In this document: positions 37,801 to 46,730 of the stretch, piece by piece
How the letters are laid out: every line of letters starts with the position of its first letter
Numbering within the stretch: the stretch's first letter is position 1
Source of the DNA: Clostridiales bacterium
Lineage (GTDB): Bacteria > Bacillota > Clostridia > Lachnospirales > JAQSXR01
Length of the DNA stretch: 64,000 nt
Reading direction: 5' to 3'
NCBI GenBank assembly: GCA_029256575.1
Contig: JAQSXR010000023.1
Span: forward strand, 62,001 to 126,000
The notes under the pieces: model-generated
What the model was told of the DNA's origin: nothing
The model's database searches: none
Seen by the model: the letters and a program-made list of their open reading frames with translations, nothing else
Position numbers and translations under genes: made by a program

Positions 37801-37849
37801 ATAAAAAGAGGGCTTAGTTTTCACCTCTAGGTTATTTACTAATCCCTCT
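37801..37849 (-). terminator. Terminator of the spore protein gene
   Basis: On the minus strand AGAGGGATTAGT pairs with ACTAAGCCCTCT (one mismatch), then TTTTTAT. It begins about 10 nt after the stop codon. Confidence 0.75.
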
Positions 37850-37858
37850 ATTTTATTA

Positions 37859-38113
37859 TTACTTACTTTGACCTGATGACATTGATTCTTCTTGTCTCAT
37901 GATCATTCTTTTTACCATTTCTCCACCAACAGAACCATTTTGGTATGATGTTAAATTACCATTATAACCTTGTGTTAATGGAACTCCTATTTCGTTAGCA
38001 ATTTCATATTTGAATCTGTTTAAAGCATCTTTAGCTTGTGGAACTGCTGCTCTGTTTGAGCTTGAGCTTGAACTTGAACTTGAACTTGAACTTGAAATAT
38101 TTTGGTTTGACAT
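37859..38113 (-). CDS. Alpha/beta-type small acid-soluble spore protein
   Basis: DNA-coating spore protein, 84 residues from ATG 38113 (ribosome site GGAGGTGAT). The conserved block ALNRFKYEIANEIGV contains the GPR protease cleavage site (between E and IA), and GSVGGEMVKRMI is the second conserved helix. Unusually, the N-terminus carries 13 consecutive serines (residues 7-19) encoded by alternating TCA and AGT/AGC codons. Its presence shows that the organism forms endospores. Confidence 0.95.
   Translation of the reverse strand: MSNQNISSSSSSSSSSSSSNRAAVPQAKDALNRFKYEIANEIGVPLTQGYNGNLTSYQNGSVGGEMVKRMIMRQEESMSSGQSK
38057..38095. repeat. Hexanucleotide repeat encoding poly-Ser
   Basis: TCAAGT or TCAAGC repeated 6.5 times inside the spore protein gene. 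Each unit is two codons, so copy-number change keeps the frame. Confidence 0.9.
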
Positions 38114-38222
38114 CTTTATCACCTCCGTAACATTATTATTAGCCGTATGCTAAAAATTATTACAAATTGAAGTGGTAATTACTGTTATATATTTTTATTA
38201 TTTAATTTGATCTCAAAGCCGC

Positions 38223-38651
38223 TTATTTAACAACTGCTTCATCACAAATTTGTGCGCCAATTAATTCCTTTTCATATCCTGGATAGCATATTGCTCTTTT
38301 GTCTTTTAATATTCCGAGTTTCCCTAATATACTAGGAGCAGCGCAGATTGCAGAAATTCTTTTATTTTCATTCGCAAATTTTATAATCAGTTCTTCTAAC
38401 TTTTTATGTTTTTGCAAATTAAGAGTTCCAGGCATTCCACCAGGTAATACTATCATTTCAACATCATTATAGTTTACTTCATCAAACAATTTATCCGCCT
38501 TAACTTCAATCTTATGTCCACCAGTTACATATATACTATCTTGGATAGAGATTGTCTCTACCTCAATATTATTTCTCCTAAGTACATCTACAACAGCTAA
38601 AGCTTCTATTTCTTCAAATCCTTCTGCTAAAAAAACACATGTTTTCCCCAT
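38223..38651 (-). CDS. DJ-1/PfpI family protein, C-terminally truncated
   Basis: A DJ-1/ThiJ/PfpI-type protein (142 residues). The conserved Glu is E16 in GFEEIEA and the nucleophile-elbow Cys is C103 in SAICAAPSILGKLG. Family members are about 180-190 residues long, and here the protein ends at ICDEAVVK where the others continue with a strand and the final helix (GNxITSxGP..A). No continuation is visible in other frames of the following 100 nt, so the 3' part has been lost. It may be non-functional. Ribosome site TTGGAGAG. Confidence 0.75.
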   Translation of the reverse strand: MGKTCVFLAEGFEEIEALAVVDVLRRNNIEVETISIQDSIYVTGGHKIEVKADKLFDEVNYNDVEMIVLPGGMPGTLNLQKHKKLEELIIKFANENKRISAICAAPSILGKLGILKDKRAICYPGYEKELIGAQICDEAVVK

Positions 38652-38729
38652 ATATATCTCTCCAATCTTAATATTAGTAATTATCTTTATTATATACTAC
38701 ATTAACTATATTAATAAATATAATTTAAT

Positions 38730-39662
38730 TTATATTATTAGCATTAAGAGCGGAACGGTTATAAGTGATAAAATAGTTGTTACAAAAACGCATTTCGAAG
38801 CAAAATCTACATCCGCATTATATTTAGCGGCAAGTAATGCTGTGCTAGTTCCAACAGGCATCGCTGTTAGTACAAGTGCAACTCCTGAAATTGTTGGACT
38901 CAAATCAAAAAATGAGATAATTCCAATTGTAAGTAATGGAAGTAAAAGTAACCGGACTCCCGCAACATAAAAAACACTTTTATCAAATATCGTTTTAATA
39001 TCTACGTCTGCAAGGATCGCTCCAATCACAATCATTGAAATTGGAGATACACTGTTACCAATATTTTGAATCGAATTATTAATAAAATCCGGTAGTTCAA
39101 TTTGTAATATACTCCGGAGCAAGCCAAGTTCTACTGCGATTATGTTGGGGTTTAGAAGTACACTCTTCCATTTTGTTTTAGTATCTGTTTTCGTAAATAA
39201 AGAAATACCTGCGGACCACATAAAAATCCGATTTGGAATTAGAAAGAAAGAAGCATAAAACAAGCCCTTTTCTCCAAATATTTCATATGATATTGGTAAC
39301 CCTGCAAATCCCGCATTATTTATCAGAGTTCCATACTGCATTATGCTTCTCTTTTCAAAAGGATACTTCCTATAAAGTAATTTACCAAGTACCATAGCGG
39401 CAATACAAATGCTAAAAGCTATCCCTATAATTATGCTTGCCTTCTTAATCACATCCATTGTTATTACTTGCCTATAAGAATTAAATATCATGCATGGCAT
39501 TAGGATTCCTAGTACAAAATCAATGTATTTTTGTTGATTCTCTTTCGTAATTATAGATATCTTTTTTGCATATACCCCTACTAATATATAAATAAATAGT
39601 ACCATTTGGATGCTTAATAATTGTATAAAATAATCCACTATGTCACATATTCCTCTCTGCAC
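38730..39662 (-). CDS. AEC family permease
   Basis: An auxin-efflux-carrier-type transporter (AEC family), about 302-310 residues with ten hydrophobic segments and an internal repeat; GTLINNAGFAGLPISYEIFGEKGLFYAS and LTAMPVGTSTALLAAKYNAD are characteristic halves. AEC permeases carry organic anions such as malate. Start uncertain: GTG 39662 lies only 5 nt after the regulator stop; GTG 39638 has AGAGAGGA about 12 nt upstream. It follows the PrpR-like gene and may belong to the hexarate locus. Confidence 0.85.
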   Translation of the reverse strand: MQRGICDIVDYFIQLLSIQMVLFIYILVGVYAKKISIITKENQQKYIDFVLGILMPCMIFNSYRQVITMDVIKKASIIIGIAFSICIAAMVLGKLLYRKYPFEKRSIMQYGTLINNAGFAGLPISYEIFGEKGLFYASFFLIPNRIFMWSAGISLFTKTDTKTKWKSVLLNPNIIAVELGLLRSILQIELPDFINNSIQNIGNSVSPISMIVIGAILADVDIKTIFDKSVFYVAGVRLLLLPLLTIGIISFFDLSPTISGVALVLTAMPVGTSTALLAAKYNADVDFASKCVFVTTILSLITVPLLMLII

Positions 39663-39667
39663 GGTTT

Positions 39668-41528
39668 TTATTCATCAAATTTATTAGAAATACCGTACTT
39701 TTTCATATGTCTCCACAAAGTTGTCTTACTAATTCCTAACTCCTGAGCTGCCTGAGCTCGATTTCCGTTATATTTTTCTAGAATTTCGGAAATCGCTAAT
39801 GCCTCTTGATTCTTATAAACAACTATTTTTTCTCTGCTATTTTGTTGATGAATAATTGGATATAAATCATTCAATAAATTCTGAATAAAAATCTCATCAA
39901 GAACTCGATGCGTAGCTGTTAGTATCATTCTTTCACAAAAGCTTTCTATCTGTATCAAATTTCCGTACCATGGGTATTCCATTAAAATCTTTATCGCACC
40001 CTTTGTTAACACATGATATCTAGAATATACTTCACAATATGACTTAATAGCTGTATTCAATATGTGTTCTAAATCCTCATGCCTATTTCGCAAAGGTGGT
40101 AATTCAATCGTTAACCCATTCAGTAAATAATATAAATCCTCTCGAAACAATCCCTGTTGCACTAAAATACTAAGATTCTTCGTTGTTGTCGCAATGATTC
40201 TTACATCCACACTCATTGTCTTTACGATGTCATTTCGAATCACTGATTTATATCGAATTACTTTGTACAGCTTATATTGGCTGCTCATACTCATTTTATC
40301 AATCTCACTAATTAATACTGTCCCATTATTTGCAACTGCGAAGGCTCCCTGTCCCTTTTCATCGGAGGATTCTTTCAGTGGATTACCAAACAGTACTTCA
40401 CTCTGCATTTCATCATTGATTCCATTACAATTCACCGTAATATATGGTCCATTTTTAGACAAACTATTATTATGAATACTTTGAGCGAATAAATCTTTCT
40501 CTGTTCCAATCTCACCATAAATAAGAACCGGACTCTTTGACCACGCATATACTTTTGCTAATTCTATGCATCTTTGCATTTCCTTTGACATTCGAGCAAT
40601 ATCTTCAAAGTTCCCTTTCGCAATATAACCATACAAATAACGTTCACGTAAAATATCAGCTTCTACCTGTTTCATTTTCTTCATTTTATGACATGTTAAG
40701 ATTGCACTATCGATACTTCCTTCTACTTTTATTGGCGCAATTATGACCACAAGTGCTATATTATTAATATGAATAAATGAAGAATATATTTCTTTTCCTT
40801 CTTGTAGTATATTCTCAATAATCTTAATATCTATTTCCTTTATGACTTCTGTTACTGGTTTCCCAATAACATCTTTTGATTTTTTCCCCAAAATTTCTTC
40901 CATGATACGGTTCATAATAATGATATTACCTTGTTGATTCATTTTAATAATTCCACTGAAAGAATAGTCAAGCAAGGTCTCAAGCTGTGCAAGCTTCTCT
41001 AATTGAATCTTCTGTTGATGACAAAAATAAAGACGGAATGCCGGCACTCGCAGCTGCAGTGATTGCAGTGTCCCCACCAATAATAATATCCACATGATCT
41101 TGTATTGCTTGTTGAATTGCTATCTGAAGTTTTTCTACATCAGACGCTAAGTAGGTTCTAATGTCAACATTATAAATTGAATTAAAATATGTCATATCAC
41201 AAAACATATTACTAAATCCTACAACAGCTATTACCGGTCTCTTTTTTGTTATTATCTTCTTTGCTTGTGTTATTAATAAACCCATTTCTTGACCTGTTAA
41301 AGTAATCTCAACTACTGGAATATTCGTATAATACTTAATTAGCGATGCTTGATATCCTCTAGCTATAATAATATTCGTTCCTTTTGCTAAAGCACTTCTA
41401 GCCTCACTAATCGTATCAGCTGTTTTAATTTGTTTCATTTCATTTATATGATATTCTTCAGACTGTAATATGTTATGTGCTTGGTAAAGCATTTCTTCTC
41501 TGGGTACAAACAATGTAATTAGTGACAT
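39668..41528 (-). pseudogene. PrpR-like sigma54-activator-type regulator, split by a frameshift
   Basis: The first frame (ATG 41528, AAAGGAGAA site) encodes a PrpR_N ligand domain up to SSTEDSIREACTA and a stop at 40980. The second frame, overlapping it, continues QLEKLAQLETLLDYSFSGII (PAS domain), an AAA+ domain and a Fis-type helix-turn-helix (NRAQAAQELGISKTTLWRHMKKYGI) to 39668. Relatives read both parts as one protein of about 630 residues with a short linker, so a small deletion or frameshift lies near 41000. The AAA+ domain is itself degenerate: Walker A is GEIGTEKD, Walker B TVLISEID, and GAFTGA is absent. It follows tctA and is probably the former regulator of the hexarate operon. Confidence 0.8.
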
Positions 41529-41551
41529 AATTATTCTCCTTTTTTAATAGC

Positions 41552-41588
41552 AATAAGACATATCATTTTCGCAACGATATGCCTTATT
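41552..41588. promoter_or_regulatory. Hairpin between tctA and the PrpR-like gene
   Basis: AATAAGACATATC pairs with GATATGCCTTATT (one mismatch or G-U pair) around an 11-nt loop. No T tract. It may lower transcription into the regulator or stabilise the tct mRNA end. Confidence 0.45.
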
Positions 41589-41609
41589 ATTACACTAATT
41601 GCCTAATTA

Positions 41610-43091
41610 TTATACTTTTATAGTCTGCTTTTTGGCTTTACGATTATCATAGTAAGCGTAAGCTAGTGAAATGAATATTAGACCCCAGATGACCCAACCA
41701 ATTGGTCTTGAGAAGAATATTGATAAATTTCCACCTGAACCTTTTAATGAATCTATGAAATATTTCTCTAAATCGCGTCCTAAAATAAACCCTATTAAAT
41801 AAGGGGTAACTGGTATTCCAAATTTTATAAATAAATAACCTATAATACCGAATAATAATAGTGTCCATACATCAAACATGTTTCCATTTCTAGAAGCATA
41901 AGCACCAACGATACACATTATGATAACAACTGGATATAATCTATTCTTTGGTATTTTAATGATATTGGCAATATATTTAACCGGATAAAACATAACTAAA
42001 AACATTATAATGTTACATATTAGTAATGCAAATAGCATAGTGTTCCATATCCCAGGATTTTGTGTAATAAATAGTGGCCCAACTTGGATCCCTTGTAACA
42101 TAAAGGCCCCAATTAATACTGCTGTGGTACTGTCTCCAGGAATTCCAAGTGATAAAAGTGGTACCAATGCTCCACCTGTTAATCCATTATTTGAAGACTC
42201 ACTTGCAACTAAGCCTTCTACTGCTCCTGTTCCTAATTTCTCTGGTTCTTTTGAGAAACTTTTTGCTTGAGAATACGATAACAAGGATGCAGCGCTTCCT
42301 CCAACTCCCGGTAATATTCCAATAAAAGTTCCAATTGACGAAGATCGGATTAGGTTAACTAATTGACCTTTAAAATCGCTAAATTTAAATTTCTTTGCTT
42401 CTTCTCCCAATTTAGTCGGCTTGACAATGGACTTTTTCATTCCACTCTCTGCTTCCATTAATACTTGTGAAATAGCAAACAGACCTATTAAAACCGGAAG
42501 TAATTGGAATCCACTTAACATGTCCATTTTAAACATCGAAGGAACCAGCCTAAGTTTTTGATTATCCGCAAAAGTTCCTGCTAATGCAGTTAATACTCCT
42601 AAAAATCCTGCAAAAATACCCTTTGTCATATTTCCTTTTGACAATGCTGCAATAACCGTCATTGCAAATAAAATAATTAAAAACTTTTCAACTGCAGAAA
42701 ATTTAATAGCCAAAGCAGCTAGAGGTGGTGTAAATAGCCACAATACAAGCAAACTAAAAATACCTCCAAATAAAGATGATACTATACCTATTCTAAGCGC
42801 ACGTACTCCTTCACCTCTTATTGCCATTGGATGACCATCAAACCCAGTTGTTATTGAGGATGGTGTCCCTGGAATATTAATTAAAATCGCTGGTACTAAA
42901 CCACCACTGATACCACCTACATACAGACCTAATAATAAATACATTGAAGTAGTTATGTCGTATGCATAAGTAAGTGGTAAAAATATTGCTATAGCCATTG
43001 TAGCAGTCATTCCAGGAAGAGCACCAAATATTATACCAATGACAACTCCAACCGCTGCCACAACAAATTGTAATAAACCGAATACAATCAT
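41610..43091 (-). CDS. tctA: Tripartite tricarboxylate-type transporter, large membrane subunit
   Basis: TctA family permease, 493 residues with about 12 hydrophobic segments. The two family signatures are visible: GALPGMTATMAIAIFLPLTY near residue 23 and GILPGVGGSAASLLSYSQAK near 260; GLVPAILINIPGTPSSI is also conserved. With TctB and the binding protein TctC it forms a secondary carboxylate importer driven by an ion gradient. The genes around it indicate a hexarate (glucarate or galactarate) substrate. It starts 20 nt after tctB. Confidence 0.93.
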   Translation of the reverse strand: MIVFGLLQFVVAAVGVVIGIIFGALPGMTATMAIAIFLPLTYAYDITTSMYLLLGLYVGGISGGLVPAILINIPGTPSSITTGFDGHPMAIRGEGVRALRIGIVSSLFGGIFSLLVLWLFTPPLAALAIKFSAVEKFLIILFAMTVIAALSKGNMTKGIFAGFLGVLTALAGTFADNQKLRLVPSMFKMDMLSGFQLLPVLIGLFAISQVLMEAESGMKKSIVKPTKLGEEAKKFKFSDFKGQLVNLIRSSSIGTFIGILPGVGGSAASLLSYSQAKSFSKEPEKLGTGAVEGLVASESSNNGLTGGALVPLLSLGIPGDSTTAVLIGAFMLQGIQVGPLFITQNPGIWNTMLFALLICNIIMFLVMFYPVKYIANIIKIPKNRLYPVVIIMCIVGAYASRNGNMFDVWTLLLFGIIGYLFIKFGIPVTPYLIGFILGRDLEKYFIDSLKGSGGNLSIFFSRPIGWVIWGLIFISLAYAYYDNRKAKKQTIKV

Positions 43092-43110
43092 CTATCTTAC
43101 CTACCCTTTC

Positions 43111-43521
43111 TTATGGTAATGTTACATTAAATACAAATCCAAAGATAAACCACAGAATAACAGATGTCACCACTGATACAATTATTGATACAATAACAGA
43201 TTTTCTTTCTTTTGTTGCTGCATAAAGTAAATTGAATAATGTAACAAATATTATACTAGCCGTTAAAAATCCTATTATATCCATAAATATTATATATAAG
43301 ATAAATAATACTATAGTGCCATAAAACTTTAACTTATCATAGTTTTCTTCAAAAAACCTCTTATTTTTCAGACTGATTATCGGTTTCTTTTCCTTTTTAG
43401 CTTTCATAACTCTTTGTAATAGCATTATCACAGCTAATATAATTAGGATCCCAATAATAATCTTTGGAAAAACAAGATGAGACTGTGAATATACTATCTT
43501 AACTCTAAAAAAATCAGCCAT
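43111..43521 (-). CDS. tctB: Tripartite tricarboxylate-type transporter, small membrane subunit
   Basis: TctB family protein, 136 residues with four hydrophobic segments (about 15-35, 65-85, 88-105, 110-132). Sequence conservation in the family is low; the assignment rests on size, topology and the position between tctC and tctA. Ribosome site TTAGGAGG. Confidence 0.88.
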   Translation of the reverse strand: MADFFRVKIVYSQSHLVFPKIIIGILIILAVIMLLQRVMKAKKEKKPIISLKNKRFFEENYDKLKFYGTIVLFILYIIFMDIIGFLTASIIFVTLFNLLYAATKERKSVIVSIIVSVVTSVILWFIFGFVFNVTLP

Positions 43522-43556
43522 TTCTTATCCTCCTAAATTTCTATCTCTTTTCATTC

Positions 43557-43587
43557 AGATAGAACCGAGATATACTTGGTTCTATCT
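43557..43587. promoter_or_regulatory. Intercistronic hairpin between tctC and tctB
   Basis: A perfect 10-bp stem (AGATAGAACC with GGTTCTATCT) and 11-nt loop. Hairpins after binding-protein genes often protect the upstream mRNA and keep the soluble subunit in excess. Confidence 0.55.
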
Positions 43588-43619
43588 ATTCACTCTATAT
43601 TTAATTATTGTACTTGTAC

Positions 43620-44648
43620 TTATTGTACAGTTAAATCATCTAAAGATGGAGCTGATTTTATCAAAGCATCTAAACTATCTCTTTTAGCAATAATATATGT
43701 TTTCGCTTCAGCTGAAGGCATATACGCTGCTTGGTAAGTTAACTTTGCCATATCATCTATAAATGCTTGATCTTCACAGATAGCTTTTACTGCTACATCT
43801 AATTCATCAACTAGTTCTTGTGGTGTTCCCTTTGGTAAATAAACAATGAAGTCTTTTGAGAATACAAATGGTTCACCATTTAATGTAACGCCTTGTTCAG
43901 CAAAAGTTGGTACATCAACGCCTTCTATTTCATCTAGTATTGCAACAAATTTCATTTTTAATTGAGCATCGATTCCTTCTTCTGTATATTGTTTTAGAGA
44001 AGAATAGTCAGCAAATATAATATCAGCGTTTCCATCCCATAACATTTGAGATTTTTCAGCAGTAGACCCACCAACAACTACATCAATTCTATCCGCAACT
44101 TCTTGACCATAAGTTGCTATAACCCATTCATAATAAGAGATAAATGCGATATGAGAAACACCTCCCGCTTCAACTGCAACACGAACTGATTCTGTTGGGT
44201 TTTCAACTAAGTATTCACATAATTCAACCATATCATTATATGGAGCATCCGCAGAAGCTGCAAAACATGCTCCAGGATTTGTTCCAATACGTGGCCCTAT
44301 AACCATATTTTCAAGTGCATATTTTTGTTCGAATGCCCCAAATGAAATTCCTAAGTAAGTCATATCATGAAAGATCATTATAGTACTTCCATCTGCTTTT
44401 GCTGTTGAGATTGCATCAAGAGCTGGACCTGCACCAATAGCATCTACTTTATTATTACTCTTTAATTCTTTCGCTAAGTACCTGCTTGCTACATCTGCTA
44501 TCATGTATGAGTCACCTGTTGTTGATGTAGAACCAATTACAACTCGAACTCTTTTACCCTCAAATCCAACTTCATCTTTCTTTGCGCAACCCACTAAACT
44601 TGTTATTCCTAATACCATAATTAATACAAGACTTAACACTTTTTTCAT
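43620..44648 (-). CDS. tctC: Tripartite tricarboxylate-type transporter, binding lipoprotein
   Basis: Extracytoplasmic solute receptor (TctC/Bug family), 342 residues from ATG 44648. The signal peptide MKKVLSLVLIMVLGITSLVGC ends in a lipobox (LVGC). The family's ligand loop region includes ATADGSTIMIFHD-like and VGGSTAEKSQMLWDGNADIIF stretches. The start is set by AAAAGGAGAAAAC; the open frame upstream overlaps garD and is not coding. Substrate inferred to be a hexarate from the operon. Confidence 0.91.
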   Translation of the reverse strand: MKKVLSLVLIMVLGITSLVGCAKKDEVGFEGKRVRVVIGSTSTTGDSYMIADVASRYLAKELKSNNKVDAIGAGPALDAISTAKADGSTIMIFHDMTYLGISFGAFEQKYALENMVIGPRIGTNPGACFAASADAPYNDMVELCEYLVENPTESVRVAVEAGGVSHIAFISYYEWVIATYGQEVADRIDVVVGGSTAEKSQMLWDGNADIIFADYSSLKQYTEEGIDAQLKMKFVAILDEIEGVDVPTFAEQGVTLNGEPFVFSKDFIVYLPKGTPQELVDELDVAVKAICEDQAFIDDMAKLTYQAAYMPSAEAKTYIIAKRDSLDALIKSAPSLDDLTVQ

Positions 44649-44706
44649 ACCGTTTTCTCCTTTTGGTTTTGGTTTAATTGTTTTTAAATTATTACTTATC
44701 TTTATT

Positions 44707-46224
44707 TCAAGTAATCGGTGCCGGATTAAAGATACATAAATCGTTATATAATTTATATTGTTCTGCCCATGGTTTCTTTTTCCCACTTGCTACATCTATA
44801 ATTAAATTAAAAAGTTCAGTCCCAACTTCTGAGATAGTAGCATGTCCAGTAGCAATAACCCCTGCATTCACATCTATTAGGTCATTCCAAGAATCTTTTA
44901 AATTTGTTCTAGACGAAACTTTGATTACTGGTGCTGCTGCCAAACCGTATGGGGTACCTCTTCCTGTCATAAATACCTGTAATGTAATCCCTGAAGCAAG
45001 TTGCATTGGGCCGCAAACAATATCACTTGCTGGCGTTGCTGCATATATCAAACCTTTTTTACTAGGTCTTTCACCAGGAGATAGCACTTCTACAATTGGA
45101 GCCATACCAGACTTTGCAATCGAACCCATTGCTTTTTCAACAATATTTGAGAGTCCTCCTAATTTATTACCTGGCGTAGGATTAGCACTTCGATCCACTG
45201 CTCCATTTTCTAAATATCTATCATACCATTGCATTTCATTTGCTAATTTTTTTACAACTTCCTGGTTTATACAACGTTCTGCTATCACATGGACACCATC
45301 TCGTACTTCTGTTACTTCTGAAAACATAACCGTTGCACCAGCTTCAACTAACATGTCTGACGCATAGCCTGCAGATGGGTTTGCGGTAATTCCAGAAAAT
45401 GCATCACTTCCACCACATTGCATACCAATGCACAATTCAGATAATGGTAATGTTTCACGCTTTCGTTCATTTAATATCTTAAGTTTTTTCTCGGCCATTT
45501 GCATTAGCGCTTCCATCATTGCGTTAAATCCTTCAAGTTCTTGCAGAATAATCACATTTTCTGATGATATTTCAGCTTTCTCTATCAGCATCTCTACCGT
45601 CAATTTTTCACATCCTAATGCGACCACCATAATTTCTCCACCGAAGTTTGGATTATTTACCATATTTTTCAATGCTCTAATCGGAATTATTGCTTCAGGT
45701 GCATTGATTGCAACTCCACAACCATATGCATGGTTTATTGGAACTATATCATCAACATTCGGATATTTAGGTAAAAGCTCTCGCTTCATTTTTTCTACAG
45801 CAACATTTAGTACTCCTGTAACACATTGAACTGTAGTGCTAATTCCTAGAATGTTTCTTGTTCCTGCATATCCACCTTTTTTATTTTTATATCCTTCAAA
45901 GGTTCTAATCGGTGCTTTGGGTAATTCGGTAGTCAGATTTACTCCGAATTTCATATCGCCTACGTCCGGAGGTTGAGGTAATTCGAGCATTTTTTCATTT
46001 ATCCAATCACCTTTTTTAATATCTTTTACTGCATACCCTAGAATAACTCCGTAACGGATGATTTCACCATTTTGAGGAATATCGATAAGTGCAATTTTGT
46101 GCCCTTGTGGGATGTCTTCATTTGCTAAAATATCGTCAAGTACAATGGTTCCTTTTTTGATCATATCCACTGTAATTGCTACATTATCTGTTTCTTTTAT
46201 TTTAATGTACAATGGTGCGTTCAT
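44707..46224 (-). CDS. garD: Galactarate dehydratase (UxaA family)
   Basis: A UxaA-family dehydratase, 505 residues, with an N-terminal SAF domain (about 1-85, IKIKETDNVAITVDMIKKG) fused to the catalytic domain. YAGTRNILGISTTVQC, INHAYGCGVAINAPEAIIPIRAL and GMQCGGSDAFSGITANPSAG carry the conserved Cys and acidic residues for iron binding. The sequence around NAPEAIIPIR is closer to galactarate dehydratase than to altronate dehydratase, and gudD, garR and garK lie nearby. Product: 5-dehydro-4-deoxy-D-glucarate. An altronate activity cannot be excluded. Confidence 0.85.
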   Translation of the reverse strand: MNAPLYIKIKETDNVAITVDMIKKGTIVLDDILANEDIPQGHKIALIDIPQNGEIIRYGVILGYAVKDIKKGDWINEKMLELPQPPDVGDMKFGVNLTTELPKAPIRTFEGYKNKKGGYAGTRNILGISTTVQCVTGVLNVAVEKMKRELLPKYPNVDDIVPINHAYGCGVAINAPEAIIPIRALKNMVNNPNFGGEIMVVALGCEKLTVEMLIEKAEISSENVIILQELEGFNAMMEALMQMAEKKLKILNERKRETLPLSELCIGMQCGGSDAFSGITANPSAGYASDMLVEAGATVMFSEVTEVRDGVHVIAERCINQEVVKKLANEMQWYDRYLENGAVDRSANPTPGNKLGGLSNIVEKAMGSIAKSGMAPIVEVLSPGERPSKKGLIYAATPASDIVCGPMQLASGITLQVFMTGRGTPYGLAAAPVIKVSSRTNLKDSWNDLIDVNAGVIATGHATISEVGTELFNLIIDVASGKKKPWAEQYKLYNDLCIFNPAPIT

Positions 46225-46251
46225 TTATTTCGTAACCTCACAATACAGTTT

Positions 46252-46674
46252 TTAGAATTCTAATAAATTAAGTCCTATCATATCACTGAATTTTCTTCCT
46301 ACCTTACCATCTACTACTGTTAATACTACTTCTACCGTAGCACTAACAATCGCATTATTAAGATGGCCTCCATATATTTCATTTGTCAAAACATTACCAA
46401 TTGTAAGGTGCACATGGATGTAAATGTCTTCTTGCTTGCAAGTTATATTTCCTGTTAATGTTAATATTTCGAAATCTCCAGAAAATTGTTTACTAAAATA
46501 TTCTTTCTTTTTCGTATCAAAAATCCCAAGTGAAATATTATCTACAGCGCCAAGTCCACTTACCATACCAAGTTGAATCTTTTCAGTTTCACAAATATTA
46601 GTTAAGGAAGAAATTACTTCATCTCCTTTATCTAATCTTACAAAAATAGCTTGATCAAATCTTCTGTATTCCAT
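46252..46674 (-). CDS. PPC (DUF296) domain protein
   Basis: A 140-residue single-domain PPC/DUF296 protein, a small trimeric fold. RRFDQAIFVRLDKGDEVISSLTNIC begins the domain, and HVHLTIGN with GGHL follows, where His residues resemble a metal site. Such proteins recur in sugar-acid clusters, but their role is unknown; some are annotated as DNA-binding only from plant AT-hook fusions, which is not evidence here. Lies between the DapA-family gene and garD. Confidence 0.83.
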   Translation of the reverse strand: MEYRRFDQAIFVRLDKGDEVISSLTNICETEKIQLGMVSGLGAVDNISLGIFDTKKKEYFSKQFSGDFEILTLTGNITCKQEDIYIHVHLTIGNVLTNEIYGGHLNNAIVSATVEVVLTVVDGKVGRKFSDMIGLNLLEF

Positions 46675-46730
46675 ACTCCATAGCCACCTTTCCTTTTAAT
46701 CAATTTGTACAAATCGTATATTCGTACTGG

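Noticed and set aside
44649-44786. Longer N-terminus for tctC
   Set aside because: It would overlap garD and place 46 hydrophilic residues before a perfect lipoprotein signal peptide; ATG 44648 has the ribosome site.
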